A program made the translations under genes and the position numbers. From assembly GCA_035292685.1 (NCBI GenBank), contig DATDPP010000093.1, positions 1 to 24,131 on the forward strand: a DNA stretch of 24,131 bases. The letters are read 5' to 3'. Below, one piece after another: positions 6,457 to 13,882 of this stretch (its first letter is position 1; every line of letters begins with the position of its first letter). The notes under the pieces were generated by a model that saw nothing but the letters and a program-made list of their open reading frames with translations, made no database searches and was not told the origin of the DNA. This DNA is from JALYNX01 sp035292685. Lineage in GTDB: Bacteria > Actinomycetota > Acidimicrobiia > Spongiisociales > ZC4RG35.

Positions 6457-7979
6457 GCGACCGACGAAGAGGCAGGGAAGCCCGGATGGCGGAGCGACTG
6501 CAGGCCACTGCCGCCAAGGTGCCCTTCATCACCCGCAGTCTCGCCCCGTTCGAGGTGCTCTCCAGCGAAGGCGTGGAGCTGATCGAGCACAACGCCGAGA
6601 CCATTCTCGAGACGTGTGGGATCGACTTCCGAGGGATGCCCGAAGCGCTGGCGATCCTGGCTGATGCCGGGGCCGAGGTCGACGGTGAACGGGTCCACTT
6701 CCCCCGCGGGATGTGCCGGCAGATCATTTCTGCCACCGCTCCTTCCACCTACACCCAGCACGCTCGCAACCCGAGCAACAACGTCGAGATCGGTGGGCCC
6801 CACACTGTCTTTGCCCCCGCCTATGGGTCTCCCTTCGTGCGCGACCTGGATGGCGGCCGCCGTTACGGCACCATCGAGGACTTCCGCAACTTCGTCAAGC
6901 TCACCTCGATGTCACCGCAGCTGCACCATTCGGGCGGAACTGTCTGCGAACCGGTGGATCTGCCTGTCAACAAGCGGCATTTCGACATGGTGTATGCCCA
7001 CATGCGCTACTCCGACAAGCCTTTCATGGGCTCAGTCACCCATCCCGATCGGGCCCAGGACACCGTGGACATGGCCAGGATCCTGTTCGGCGAGGAGTTC
7101 CTCGATGGCCATGCCGTGATCACCAGCTTGATCAACGCCAACTCACCGTTGGTGTGGGACTCCACCATGTTGGGTGCGGCCAAGGTATACGCCGAGAACA
7201 ATCAGGCGACACTGATCACGCCGTTCATCATCGCTGGGGCGATGAGCCCCGTCACCGTGGCCGGCACCGCGACCCAAACTCTGGCCGAGGCGATGGCAGG
7301 GATGGCCTTCGTCCAGCTGGTCCGGCCAGGTGCTCCTGTCATCCTCGGCTCGTTCGCCTCCTCGATGTCGATGCAAACCGGGGCCCCCACCTTTGGCACC
7401 CCCGAGCCGGCTCTGGTGTTGTATGTAATGGGCCAGTTGGCTCGCCGATTGGGCGTGCCGTTCCGCAGCGGCGGGCACTTGTGCGCCAGCAAGGTCGCCG
7501 ATGCCCAGGCCGCATATGAATCGGCGGCCACAATGCAGCCCACCATGCTCGCGGGGGCGAACTTCGTCCTTCACGCCGCAGGTTGGCTGGAGGGTGGGTT
7601 GTGCATGGGATACGAGAAGTTCATCCTCGACCTGGACCAGTGTGGGATGTGGGAGGCGTTTGCCACCGGAGTCGACCTCTCCGAGAACGGGCAGGCGCTC
7701 GACGCCATCCTCGCCAATCAACCGGGGGAGCACTTCTTGGGCAGCGCCCACACCCTGGCCAACTTCGAGTCCGCCTTCTATCGGTCGAATGTGGCCGACA
7801 ACTCCAGTTTCGAGCAATGGCTGGAGGAGGGATCGCTCGATTCCGCGCAGCGGGCCAACAAGATCTACAAACGGATGCTGGCCGAGTACGAGGCCCCTCC
7901 CATCGATGAGGCCAAGGATCAAGAGCTGCTCGAGTGGATCACCCGCCGCAAGGCTTCGTTCCCCGATTCGAACGTATGA
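6453..7979 (+). CDS. MttB-superfamily (COG5598-type) amine:corrinoid methyltransferase, pyrrolysine-free
   Basis: A 508-residue trimethylamine-methyltransferase family protein. Features are an arginine-rich start (RRRGREAR) and the family segments LSSEGVELIEHNAETILETCGI, FAPAYGSPFVRDLDGGRRYGTIEDF, and SMQTGAPTFGTPEPAL...GQLARRLGVPFRSGGHL...DAQAAYESAATM. In methanogen MttB the catalytic pyrrolysine lies near residue 334; the corresponding region here (Phe337-Cys344) uses only sense codons and no in-frame amber codon occurs. It therefore belongs with MtgB/MtpB/MtcB-like enzymes, which demethylate quaternary amines such as glycine betaine, proline betaine or carnitine onto a corrinoid protein. 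The substrate here is not determinable. The ATG at 6453 overlaps the RACo stop (ATGA) and has GGAGG at 6443-6447. Its open frame continues upstream but as a shadow of the RACo gene. Confidence 0.92.
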   Translation: MSDRRRGREARMAERLQATAAKVPFITRSLAPFEVLSSEGVELIEHNAETILETCGIDFRGMPEALAILADAGAEVDGERVHFPRGMCRQIISATAPSTYTQHARNPSNNVEIGGPHTVFAPAYGSPFVRDLDGGRRYGTIEDFRNFVKLTSMSPQLHHSGGTVCEPVDLPVNKRHFDMVYAHMRYSDKPFMGSVTHPDRAQDTVDMARILFGEEFLDGHAVITSLINANSPLVWDSTMLGAAKVYAENNQATLITPFIIAGAMSPVTVAGTATQTLAEAMAGMAFVQLVRPGAPVILGSFASSMSMQTGAPTFGTPEPALVLYVMGQLARRLGVPFRSGGHLCASKVADAQAAYESAATMQPTMLAGANFVLHAAGWLEGGLCMGYEKFILDLDQCGMWEAFATGVDLSENGQALDAILANQPGEHFLGSAHTLANFESAFYRSNVADNSSFEQWLEEGSLDSAQRANKIYKRMLAEYEAPPIDEAKDQELLEWITRRKASFPDSNV

Positions 7980-8833
7980 GCCTTCGAGTCGACCTCCAGC
8001 CCGATCAACGAGCGGCGTTGGCCAAGCTGCTCACCAGCCCCAAATACGAGATGATCCCCCTGAAGCATGCCCGGGAGCAGGCAGCCTTCCTACCGTCGGG
8101 CGCCTCGATCACCGTCACCGCCTCACCGTCCAAGGGAATGGATGCCACTCTGGACCTGGCCGAGGTGCTCACCGGCGCCGGCTTCTCCCTTGTGCCTCAC
8201 ATCTCGGCCCGGCAGGTGAGGGATCGTGCTCACCTTCGCTCCATCCTCGCCCGCCTCGGCTCGATCGGCATCGACCGGGCCTTCGTGGTCGGTGGGGACG
8301 CACCCGAGACAGGGTCGTTCCCTGACGGATTCTCCCTGCTTCGTGAGATGGCTGAAATCGGTCACGACCTGGCCGAAATCGGGATTCCCGGGTATCCCGA
8401 AGGCCACCCTTTCATCTCGGATGACGATCTGCTTCAGGCACTCCACGACAAGCAGTCTTACGCCCACTACATAGCCACCCAGATGTGCTTCCACCCGGCC
8501 GCGATCATCGGCTGGATCAGGTGGGTGCGATCCGAAGGTGTCGAGCTGCCGATCCATCTTGGCGCTTCGGGGGTGTCCGAGATAACTCGCCTGATCGAGG
8601 TCGCCGCCTCGGTAGGGATCGGCGATTCCATGCGTTACCTGCGCAAGAACTCGAAGTTGCTCGGACGTCTCGTCAGGCCAGGGGCCTATTCCGCCGATGT
8701 CTTGCTCGAGAACCTGGCGGCGGCGATGACCGCTCCGGCCATGGCTATCGAGGCCATCCACATCTTCACCTTCAACCAGGTTGAGACCACCCAACGATGG
8801 CTACGGGAGTTGATCGAAGCTCTCGGTTACTGA
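7976..8833 (+). CDS. Divergent methylenetetrahydrofolate reductase (MetF-like)
   Basis: A 285-residue protein of the MTHFR fold. Recognisable segments are ITVTASPSKGMDATLDLAEVLTGAGFSLVPHISARQVRDRAHLRSIL, the nucleotide segment IDRAFVVGGDAPETGSFPDGFSLLREM, and IGIPGYPEGHPFISDDDLLQALHDKQSYAHYIATQMCF, where MetF has 'AGYPEGH...K...GAdf.iTQ.fF'. The usual N-terminal SxEFFPPK strand of MetF is not recognisable; the protein starts with a shorter region ending MIPLKHAREQA. It would interconvert 5-methyl-THF and 5,10-methylene-THF using FAD. As the last gene of a demethylation operon it most likely runs in the oxidative direction, feeding methyl groups into the C1-THF pathway. The ATG at 7976 overlaps the mttB-like stop (ATGA). 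Direction and electron acceptor are inferred. Confidence 0.88.
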   Translation: MSLRVDLQPDQRAALAKLLTSPKYEMIPLKHAREQAAFLPSGASITVTASPSKGMDATLDLAEVLTGAGFSLVPHISARQVRDRAHLRSILARLGSIGIDRAFVVGGDAPETGSFPDGFSLLREMAEIGHDLAEIGIPGYPEGHPFISDDDLLQALHDKQSYAHYIATQMCFHPAAIIGWIRWVRSEGVELPIHLGASGVSEITRLIEVAASVGIGDSMRYLRKNSKLLGRLVRPGAYSADVLLENLAAAMTAPAMAIEAIHIFTFNQVETTQRWLRELIEALGY

Positions 8834-8859
8834 CCGCGGTCCCATCCACGACTCGGCGG

Positions 8860-9741
8860 CTATTGCAAGGCCTTTGCCATCGCGGCGAGCAGGGGAGGGG
8901 TGCTCCCACAACACGCCCCGATGATCGAGGCTCCCAAACGGCGCGCCTCTTGCGCATACCCGGCCATGTCCTCGGGGGTGGTGAGGTAGACCGCTTTGTT
9001 GTTGACCAATTGCGGCATTCCCACGTTGGATTTGGCGACGATGGTGGCGGTGGGGGCCACTGCTGCCATCTTCTCGATGACCTCGAGCAATTCATCTGGC
9101 CCATTGCCACAGTTGCCACCGATGGCGTCGACTCCCCACCCCATCATCGCCTCGGCGGCCTGCTCCGGAGTCACCCCCATCATGGTGCGCCCCCGGGTGT
9201 CGAAAGTCATCGTGGCGATGATGGGAATGTCGGCCGAGGCCTGGCGTACCCCTTCGATCGCGGCCTCCATCTCATCGAGGGCTGACATGGTCTCGATCCA
9301 AATCACGTCCACCCGGCCCGCGATCAGCGCTGCCGCCTGTTCGGCGAAACCATCTACGGCCTGGTCGTACTCGAGGGTGCCGAGCGGGGCCATGATCTGG
9401 CCCGTAGGCCCGATATCTCCCGCAACCACTACCTCCAGCCCTGAGAGATCGACCTCGGCCCGAAGCATGATGGCTGCCGTTCGGCTCAGCTCGTCAACCC
9501 GGTCTTCGAGGTTGTGCATGGCCAGCCGGAAGCGGGTCCCGCCGAAGGTGTTGGTGAGGACGATTTGAGCTCCAGCGTCGATGTACCCGCGGTGGACCGC
9601 TCGCACCCGATCCGGGTAGAGGACGTTCCACAACTCGGGTGGGTCTCCGAATTGGAGGCCCGATTCCATCAGCGTGGTCCCCATCGCCCCATCGGCGATG
9701 ATCGGTCCCTGCTGTTCGAGAAGACGCTGCCAGTTGCTCAC
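8860..9741 (-). CDS. Homocysteine S-methyltransferase family protein (zinc-type, BHMT/MetH-N-like)
   Basis: A 293-residue protein of the Pfam homocysteine S-methyltransferase family. It starts with IIADGAMGTTLMESGL and carries TNTFGGTRFRL, AGDIGPTGQ, WIETMSALDEMEAAI and the zinc-ligand motifs GGNCGNGP (Cys211) and GACCGSTP (Cys277, Cys278). The three cysteines should bind the zinc that activates homocysteine thiolate to give methionine. The methyl donor could be glycine betaine, S-methylmethionine or a methyl-corrinoid protein; sequence alone does not decide. It converges on the demethylation operon, 26 bases from its last stop, so a metabolic link is likely but it is a separate transcription unit. 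The GTG at 9741 is chosen; a TAGCCT box 7 bases upstream and no Shine-Dalgarno suggest a leaderless mRNA. Confidence 0.92.
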   Translation of the reverse strand: MSNWQRLLEQQGPIIADGAMGTTLMESGLQFGDPPELWNVLYPDRVRAVHRGYIDAGAQIVLTNTFGGTRFRLAMHNLEDRVDELSRTAAIMLRAEVDLSGLEVVVAGDIGPTGQIMAPLGTLEYDQAVDGFAEQAAALIAGRVDVIWIETMSALDEMEAAIEGVRQASADIPIIATMTFDTRGRTMMGVTPEQAAEAMMGWGVDAIGGNCGNGPDELLEVIEKMAAVAPTATIVAKSNVGMPQLVNNKAVYLTTPEDMAGYAQEARRLGASIIGACCGSTPPLLAAMAKALQ

Positions 9742-9748
9742 AGTCGAG

Positions 9749-9754
9749 AGGCTA
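9749..9754 (-). promoter_or_regulatory. Putative -10 box (TAGCCT) of a leaderless homocysteine methyltransferase mRNA
   Basis: Read on the minus strand, TAGCCT lies 7 bases before the GTG start at 9741 and no Shine-Dalgarno is present. This is the TANNNT-plus-start layout typical of leaderless actinobacterial transcripts. Confidence 0.5.
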
Positions 9755-9787
9755 GTTGCGTCGTGATATCAGCACTCTGACGCCTGG

Positions 9788-9793
9788 TAGCCT
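9788..9793 (+). promoter_or_regulatory. Putative -10 box (TAGCCT) of the MMPL transporter gene
   Basis: TAGCCT on the plus strand lies 26 bases before the TTG start at 9820, leaving room for the clear AAGGAG ribosome binding site at 9809-9814. No good -35 box is obvious. Confidence 0.3.
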
Positions 9794-9819
9794 CGCTCTC
9801 CCCCGCATAAGGAGTTCTC

Positions 9820-12132
9820 TTGTTCGCCGCCCTTGGACGTTGGTGTTTCCGCAACCGGGGCAAGGTCGCCCTCGGCTGGCTTGCTGTCTTCGTGCTCGGC
9901 GGCGTCCTCGCCAACTCGGTGATCGGCACCGCCTACAGCACCGAGTTTTCGCTTCCCGACGTCGAAAGCCGGCGCGGCTTCGACATCCTCGACGAGCATT
10001 TCGCGGGATCCTCCGCAGGTGGCGAGGGCGGGACCATCGTGTTCCGGGCCGAGCAGGGGGTCACCGACCCTGAGGTCCAGGCGGCGATGACCGAGTTCTT
10101 CGATCAGGCGAGCCAGATCGAGGGAATCACCCTGGTCAGCCCGTACACCCCCGAGGGGGAGCAGCAGATCGCATCGCAGGGGCCCGAGGCCGGCCTCATC
10201 GCATACGCCCAGATCGGCGTCTCCCGCGGCATCACTCTCGAGGAGGCTGCGGTCATAAGCGCCGACCTCAAAGAGCTCATGCCAGAGATCGAAGGGCTTC
10301 AGATCGAGATCGGCGGACAGATCTTCGCCGAGTTCGAGGTTCCGAGCTCGGAACTGCTCGGTATTGCCTTCGCCATCATCGTCTTGATCTTCGCTTTCGG
10401 GTCCGTGCTTGCCATGGGCCTCCCCATCGGGATCGCCCTGGCCGGCATCGGGCTCGGCCTCTCCCTGGTCGGCCTCCTCAGCAACGTCCTCTCAATCCCG
10501 GACTTCGCCAGCACCGTTGCCGTCATGCTCGGTCTCGGCGTCGGGATCGATTACGCCCTTTTGATCGTCACTCGTTATCGGGAGAACATGCACGCCGGGG
10601 CTTCGATCGAGGATGCGGCGGTGGTCGCCATGGACACGGCCGGCCGCTCTGTCGCCTTTGCGGCGACCACCGTCGTCATCTCGCTGCTCGGCATGTTGCT
10701 GATGAATCTGGCATTCGTGACCGGGATCGCCATCGCCTGCGCCACGGTCGTCGCGGTCACCGCCGTCGCATCGCTGACGCTGCTCCCTGCGTTTCTCGGC
10801 TTCGCCGGAGCGCGCGTCGAGGTGACGCGGTGGCGTGGCCTGATCGCGGCCCTGCTCCTTGCTGTCGGATTGGTCGGGGTGGCGATTGCGTTCCAGCCGC
10901 TCGCGATCGTCGGGCTCTCTCTCGCTGCTGTGGTCATCGTTGCAAGCCTGGCTTTCGCCCCGTTACGCCAGGAGGTGCCTCGCCGGGCCAGACGTCCGAT
11001 CCAGGAGACGGTGCCATACCGATGGAGCCGCTTCATACAGCGCCGGCCGTGGACGTCCGCGATCGCCGGTGTCGTCGTCCTGCTGGCCCTCGCTCTCCCC
11101 TTCCTCAGCCAGCGGCTTGCCTTCTCGGATGAGGGCAACTACCCGGAGGAGACGACGACCCGCCGAGCGTACGACCTACTGGCTTCAGGTTTCGGTCCGG
11201 GGTTCAACGGGACACTGTTGCTCGCATCCGAGGTTCCCGTGGACACCGACCCGGCCGCAATCGAGGCAGTCACCCAGGCCATCGGGGCCGACCCCGGAGT
11301 GGCCTTCGTGACGCCCGCCATACCCAACGATCCGAACTCGCCGACGGCCGTGCTGTGGAGGCTGTTCCCGACCACGGCTCCGCAGGATGAGGCGACCACC
11401 GACCTCGTCATCCGTCTCCGCGAGGGGGTGCTCCCCCAGGCCACCGATGGCACCGGGCTCGATGTCGCCGTGTCCGGTGGGGTTGCGGCAGCGGTCGACT
11501 TCTCCGAGTACCTCACAGCACGGCTTCCCGTGTTCATCGGCGTCGTGCTCGCTCTGTCCTTCCTGTTGCTGATGCTGGTGTTCCGATCAGTGCTCGTGCC
11601 TGTCAAAGCCGTAATCATGAACCTGCTCTCCCTGGCAGCGGCATTCGGGATTGTGACCGCCATCTTCCAGTGGGGATGGGGGGGCGGTTTGCTCGGCATC
11701 GAGCCTGCTCCCATCGAGCCTTTCGTCCCGATGATGATGTTCGCCATCGTCTTCGGTCTGTCCATGGACTACGAGGTATTCCTGCTGTCGAGGATCCGTG
11801 AGGAATACCTCCGGTCAGGCGACAGCAGGGGGTCGGTCGCGGACGGGTTGGCCTTGACCGCACGGGTCATCAGTGCGGCGGCTTTGATCATGGTCGTCGT
11901 GTTCGGCAGCTTCATCGGCGAGAGCGACCGGATCGTCAAGCTGTTCGGAGTGGGCCTCGCCAGCGCCGTGGCGGTGGACGCCACCATCGTCCGCATGCTG
12001 CTGGTCCCGGCCACGATGGAGCTGCTCGGCGATGCCAACTGGTGGCTGCCGAAGTGGCTCGACCGCCTGCTGCCGAACTTCTCGGTCGAAGGTCACGCTC
12101 TCGAGGTGGCGATCGAGACCGAGAGCGTCTAA
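9820..12132 (+). CDS. MMPL/RND-superfamily membrane transporter
   Basis: A 770-residue integral membrane protein with the duplicated RND/MMPL layout: TM1 (about residues 17-36), an external domain (about 40-180), a TM bundle (about 180-335), then TM7 (about 410-430), a second external domain and a final TM bundle (about 565-755). Each half has the MMPL signature with an intramembrane acidic-aromatic pair: GVGIDYALLIVTRYRE (Asp244-Tyr245) and GLSMDYEVFLLSRIREEY (Asp650-Tyr651), expected to use the proton gradient. Between the halves there is an extra hydrophobic stretch (about 340-388), so there may be two additional TM helices. Such proteins export lipids or hydrophobic compounds; the substrate is unknown. 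The TTG start is supported by AAGGAG five bases upstream. It converges on the receiver gene with a 5-base gap. Confidence 0.92.
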   Translation: MFAALGRWCFRNRGKVALGWLAVFVLGGVLANSVIGTAYSTEFSLPDVESRRGFDILDEHFAGSSAGGEGGTIVFRAEQGVTDPEVQAAMTEFFDQASQIEGITLVSPYTPEGEQQIASQGPEAGLIAYAQIGVSRGITLEEAAVISADLKELMPEIEGLQIEIGGQIFAEFEVPSSELLGIAFAIIVLIFAFGSVLAMGLPIGIALAGIGLGLSLVGLLSNVLSIPDFASTVAVMLGLGVGIDYALLIVTRYRENMHAGASIEDAAVVAMDTAGRSVAFAATTVVISLLGMLLMNLAFVTGIAIACATVVAVTAVASLTLLPAFLGFAGARVEVTRWRGLIAALLLAVGLVGVAIAFQPLAIVGLSLAAVVIVASLAFAPLRQEVPRRARRPIQETVPYRWSRFIQRRPWTSAIAGVVVLLALALPFLSQRLAFSDEGNYPEETTTRRAYDLLASGFGPGFNGTLLLASEVPVDTDPAAIEAVTQAIGADPGVAFVTPAIPNDPNSPTAVLWRLFPTTAPQDEATTDLVIRLREGVLPQATDGTGLDVAVSGGVAAAVDFSEYLTARLPVFIGVVLALSFLLLMLVFRSVLVPVKAVIMNLLSLAAAFGIVTAIFQWGWGGGLLGIEPAPIEPFVPMMMFAIVFGLSMDYEVFLLSRIREEYLRSGDSRGSVADGLALTARVISAAALIMVVVFGSFIGESDRIVKLFGVGLASAVAVDATIVRMLLVPATMELLGDANWWLPKWLDRLLPNFSVEGHALEVAIETESV

Positions 12133-12137
12133 CCGCA

Positions 12138-12491
12138 TTACCGCGGCGTAAGGGATTCTCTCAGCTCGGCGGCCTGGAACGGCTTCAGCACCCAGGCGTC
12201 GGCTCCGGCACGTTTCGCCAGGAAGGTGTCGGCGGACCGATCGAGTAGGAGCACAGTCCTGGGACGAGGCACGTCTTGAAATGCGGCCCGGATGTCGCGA
12301 ATCACCGCCATCCCACCCATGCTCTGGACCTGCATGTCGACTATCACCACATCGACCCCACTTTCGGCGGCCATGGTGGCTGTCTGAGTGGGGTCGTCGG
12401 TGGACTCCACCTCCCAGCCGCCAACCGAGAGCGAGGCGAGGACTTCGTTGAGAACCCACGGTGTGTCGCAGACGAGAAGGGCCTTGGGCAT
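12138..12491 (-). CDS. Stand-alone response-regulator receiver-like protein
   Basis: A 117-residue single-domain protein with a CheY-like pattern. An acidic position follows beta-1 (Asp9 in LLVCDTP), the phospho-acceptor is Asp52 in VVIVDMQVQSMGG, and the conserved lysine is Lys103 in WVLKPF. The usual Thr/Ser switch position at the end of beta-4 reads LLLDRS, so an Asp appears to stand where Thr/Ser is expected, and only one acidic residue is evident at the beta-1 site; phosphorylation may be altered. No output domain or partner kinase is in the window. The ATG at 12491 matches the start of the domain. The frame is open further upstream, but that part is basic, low in structure and runs into the opposing nfeD gene. 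A TATCGT box lies 9 bases upstream. Confidence 0.75.
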   Translation of the reverse strand: MPKALLVCDTPWVLNEVLASLSVGGWEVESTDDPTQTATMAAESGVDVVIVDMQVQSMGGMAVIRDIRAAFQDVPRPRTVLLLDRSADTFLAKRAGADAWVLKPFQAAELRESLTPR

Positions 12492-12500
12492 CGGCGGGGG

Positions 12501-12506
12501 ACGATA
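12501..12506 (-). promoter_or_regulatory. Putative -10 box (TATCGT) of the receiver gene
   Basis: On the minus strand TATCGT ends 9 bases before the ATG at 12491; the spacer is C-rich with no Shine-Dalgarno, consistent with a leaderless or near-leaderless transcript. Confidence 0.4.
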
Positions 12507-12547
12507 GCCCAACGGTGATGCTCGGATTCCAGGTGGCGATCTCCTCC

Positions 12548-12553
12548 TAACCT
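12548..12553 (+). promoter_or_regulatory. Putative -10 box (TAACCT) of the nfeD-like gene
   Basis: TAACCT ends 8 bases before the GTG at 12562, with no Shine-Dalgarno between them, another TANNNT leaderless-type start. It is divergent from the receiver promoter about 45 bases away. Confidence 0.45.
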
Positions 12554-12561
12554 CCCAAGAC

Positions 12562-13791
12562 GTGCGTAGCTTCCTGCTCGCCCTGGCGATCCTGTTGGTC
12601 GTGTTCCCCATATCTGCCCTCGGCGCCGAGGATGAGGGTGGGATCGATGTCATCGATGTCAGCGGGCCCCTCGACCGGTCGGCTCTGGAATTCATGAAGA
12701 GCTCGATCGAGGCGGCGGCTGAACGTGGCCAGGTGTTGGCAGTGCTTCAGATCAACTCACCGGCGGTGCTAGACGGCGAGGCGCTTCAAGACCTGATCGA
12801 GATCGTGGAGGATTCACCGCTGCCGGTGGCGGTTTGGGTGGGACCGGCTCCAGCCGTGGCCTATGGCGGGGCAGCGCAGATCGTCCTCGAAGCGGAGAGA
12901 AGCGCAATCTCGCCAGGTTCTCATCTGGGGATCTTCACCCCGACCATCGCTGGGGATGACGTCGGAAACGTTCTGACCGACGACCTTGCCCACGTTCCCT
13001 CTGCCGAGGAGACCGGTCTCGACCTCCAGCCCACTATCCGCCAGTACCTCCAGGACCTGGACGGGGAGACCTTCCAAACCTCTGCCGGCCCGGTGGTGGT
13101 GGAGACCTTGAAGCCATACGAAGGAGGGGTCACCTTGAAGACGGTCACCTTCCGTCAGCCCGGGATCGGCACCCGGTTCTTCCGTCTGGCAGTCACTCCG
13201 GAGGCGGCCTTCTTCTTCCTGGTGGTGGGTCTCACCATCGTCTCCTTCGAGTTCTTCGCCATCGGCCCGGGTGTGGCGGCGGGGGTGGCTGCCATTTCGC
13301 TGCTTCTCGCCGGTTGGGGGATGGTCAACCTCCCGGTGCGTTTGTGGGCCTTCGGCCTGGCCGTGACCGGTTGGGCGGTGCTCACCGCTTCCTACCAAAA
13401 GGGAGGGGTGGTCGCTCTCACCATCCTTGGAGCCCTCCTGATGCAGATCGGTGGCATGTGGTACGTCGACGGCTCGGGACAGATCGATCCTCGATGGTTC
13501 CTCATCCTGCCCTCGGTGCTGGCAGTCCTCTTCTTCTTCCTCCTGGCGATGCCCACAGTGCAACGCGCCCGGTTCTCGACCCAGACCATCGGCCGGGACT
13601 CACTGATCGGCAAAGAGGGAGTGGCGTTGGTTGGCTTCGACCCCGATGGGATCGTCGAAGTGCAAGGCGCCCGATGGCGGGCGACCGCCCATCGCGAGGC
13701 CAATGTCGTCACGGGTTCCGCGGTGGTGGTGACCGGGGTTGACGGTCTCTTTCTCGAAGTGGACCGGATCACACCAGATCGCGAAAACTGA
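12562..13791 (+). CDS. nfeD: NfeD-family membrane protein with degenerate ClpP-like domain
   Basis: A 409-residue protein with three parts. An N-terminal signal-like hydrophobic segment (about 2-21) leads to a ClpP/crotonase-like external domain (about 28-185). Four to five membrane helices follow (about 212-335), then a C-terminal NfeD beta-barrel (OB-like) domain (about 345-405; LIGKEGVALVGFDPDGIVEVQGARWRATA). In full-length NfeD proteases such as archaeal 1510-N the nucleophile is a serine near residue 97 within an 'A-S-AG' context. Here the equivalent stretch reads AVAYGGAAQ, with Tyr101 where serine is expected, so the protease domain is probably inactive. NfeD proteins associate with membrane-stomatin proteins, but no stomatin gene is in the window. 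The GTG start follows the TAACCT box by 8 bases and directly precedes the signal segment. Confidence 0.85.
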   Translation: MRSFLLALAILLVVFPISALGAEDEGGIDVIDVSGPLDRSALEFMKSSIEAAAERGQVLAVLQINSPAVLDGEALQDLIEIVEDSPLPVAVWVGPAPAVAYGGAAQIVLEAERSAISPGSHLGIFTPTIAGDDVGNVLTDDLAHVPSAEETGLDLQPTIRQYLQDLDGETFQTSAGPVVVETLKPYEGGVTLKTVTFRQPGIGTRFFRLAVTPEAAFFFLVVGLTIVSFEFFAIGPGVAAGVAAISLLLAGWGMVNLPVRLWAFGLAVTGWAVLTASYQKGGVVALTILGALLMQIGGMWYVDGSGQIDPRWFLILPSVLAVLFFFLLAMPTVQRARFSTQTIGRDSLIGKEGVALVGFDPDGIVEVQGARWRATAHREANVVTGSAVVVTGVDGLFLEVDRITPDREN

Positions 13792-13800
13792 ATTAAGAAC

Positions 13801-13844
13801 TTGACAGAATCTTCCTTGTGGGCAACCCGCAATATGAGTAGGTT
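13801..13844 (+). promoter_or_regulatory. Possible promoter of the WhiB-like gene
   Basis: The 91-base gap after nfeD contains a perfect TTGACA at 13801-13806, but no -10 box at the right distance from it. The better pair is TTGTGG (13816-13821) with TAGGTT (13839-13844), 17 bases apart. A TTGACA upstream could help polymerase or activator binding; both readings are tentative. Confidence 0.3.
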
Positions 13845-13882
13845 TCGACCCGGTTGTCGCTTCAAACAAGGGAGGAGTCGAA

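Noticed and set aside
8832..8841. Palindrome GACCGCGGTC at the end of the MTHFR gene.
   Set aside because: Ten bases, includes the stop codon, and is expected by chance in GC-rich DNA; too weak to call a terminator.
12492..12695. N-terminal extension of the receiver protein.
   Set aside because: It overlaps the opposing nfeD gene and is unstructured Arg/Ser/Pro-rich sequence; the receiver fold begins at 12491.
13801..13806. Perfect TTGACA as the -35 of the WhiB-like gene.
   Set aside because: No -10-like hexamer lies 16-18 bases downstream; it is listed only as part of a tentative promoter region.
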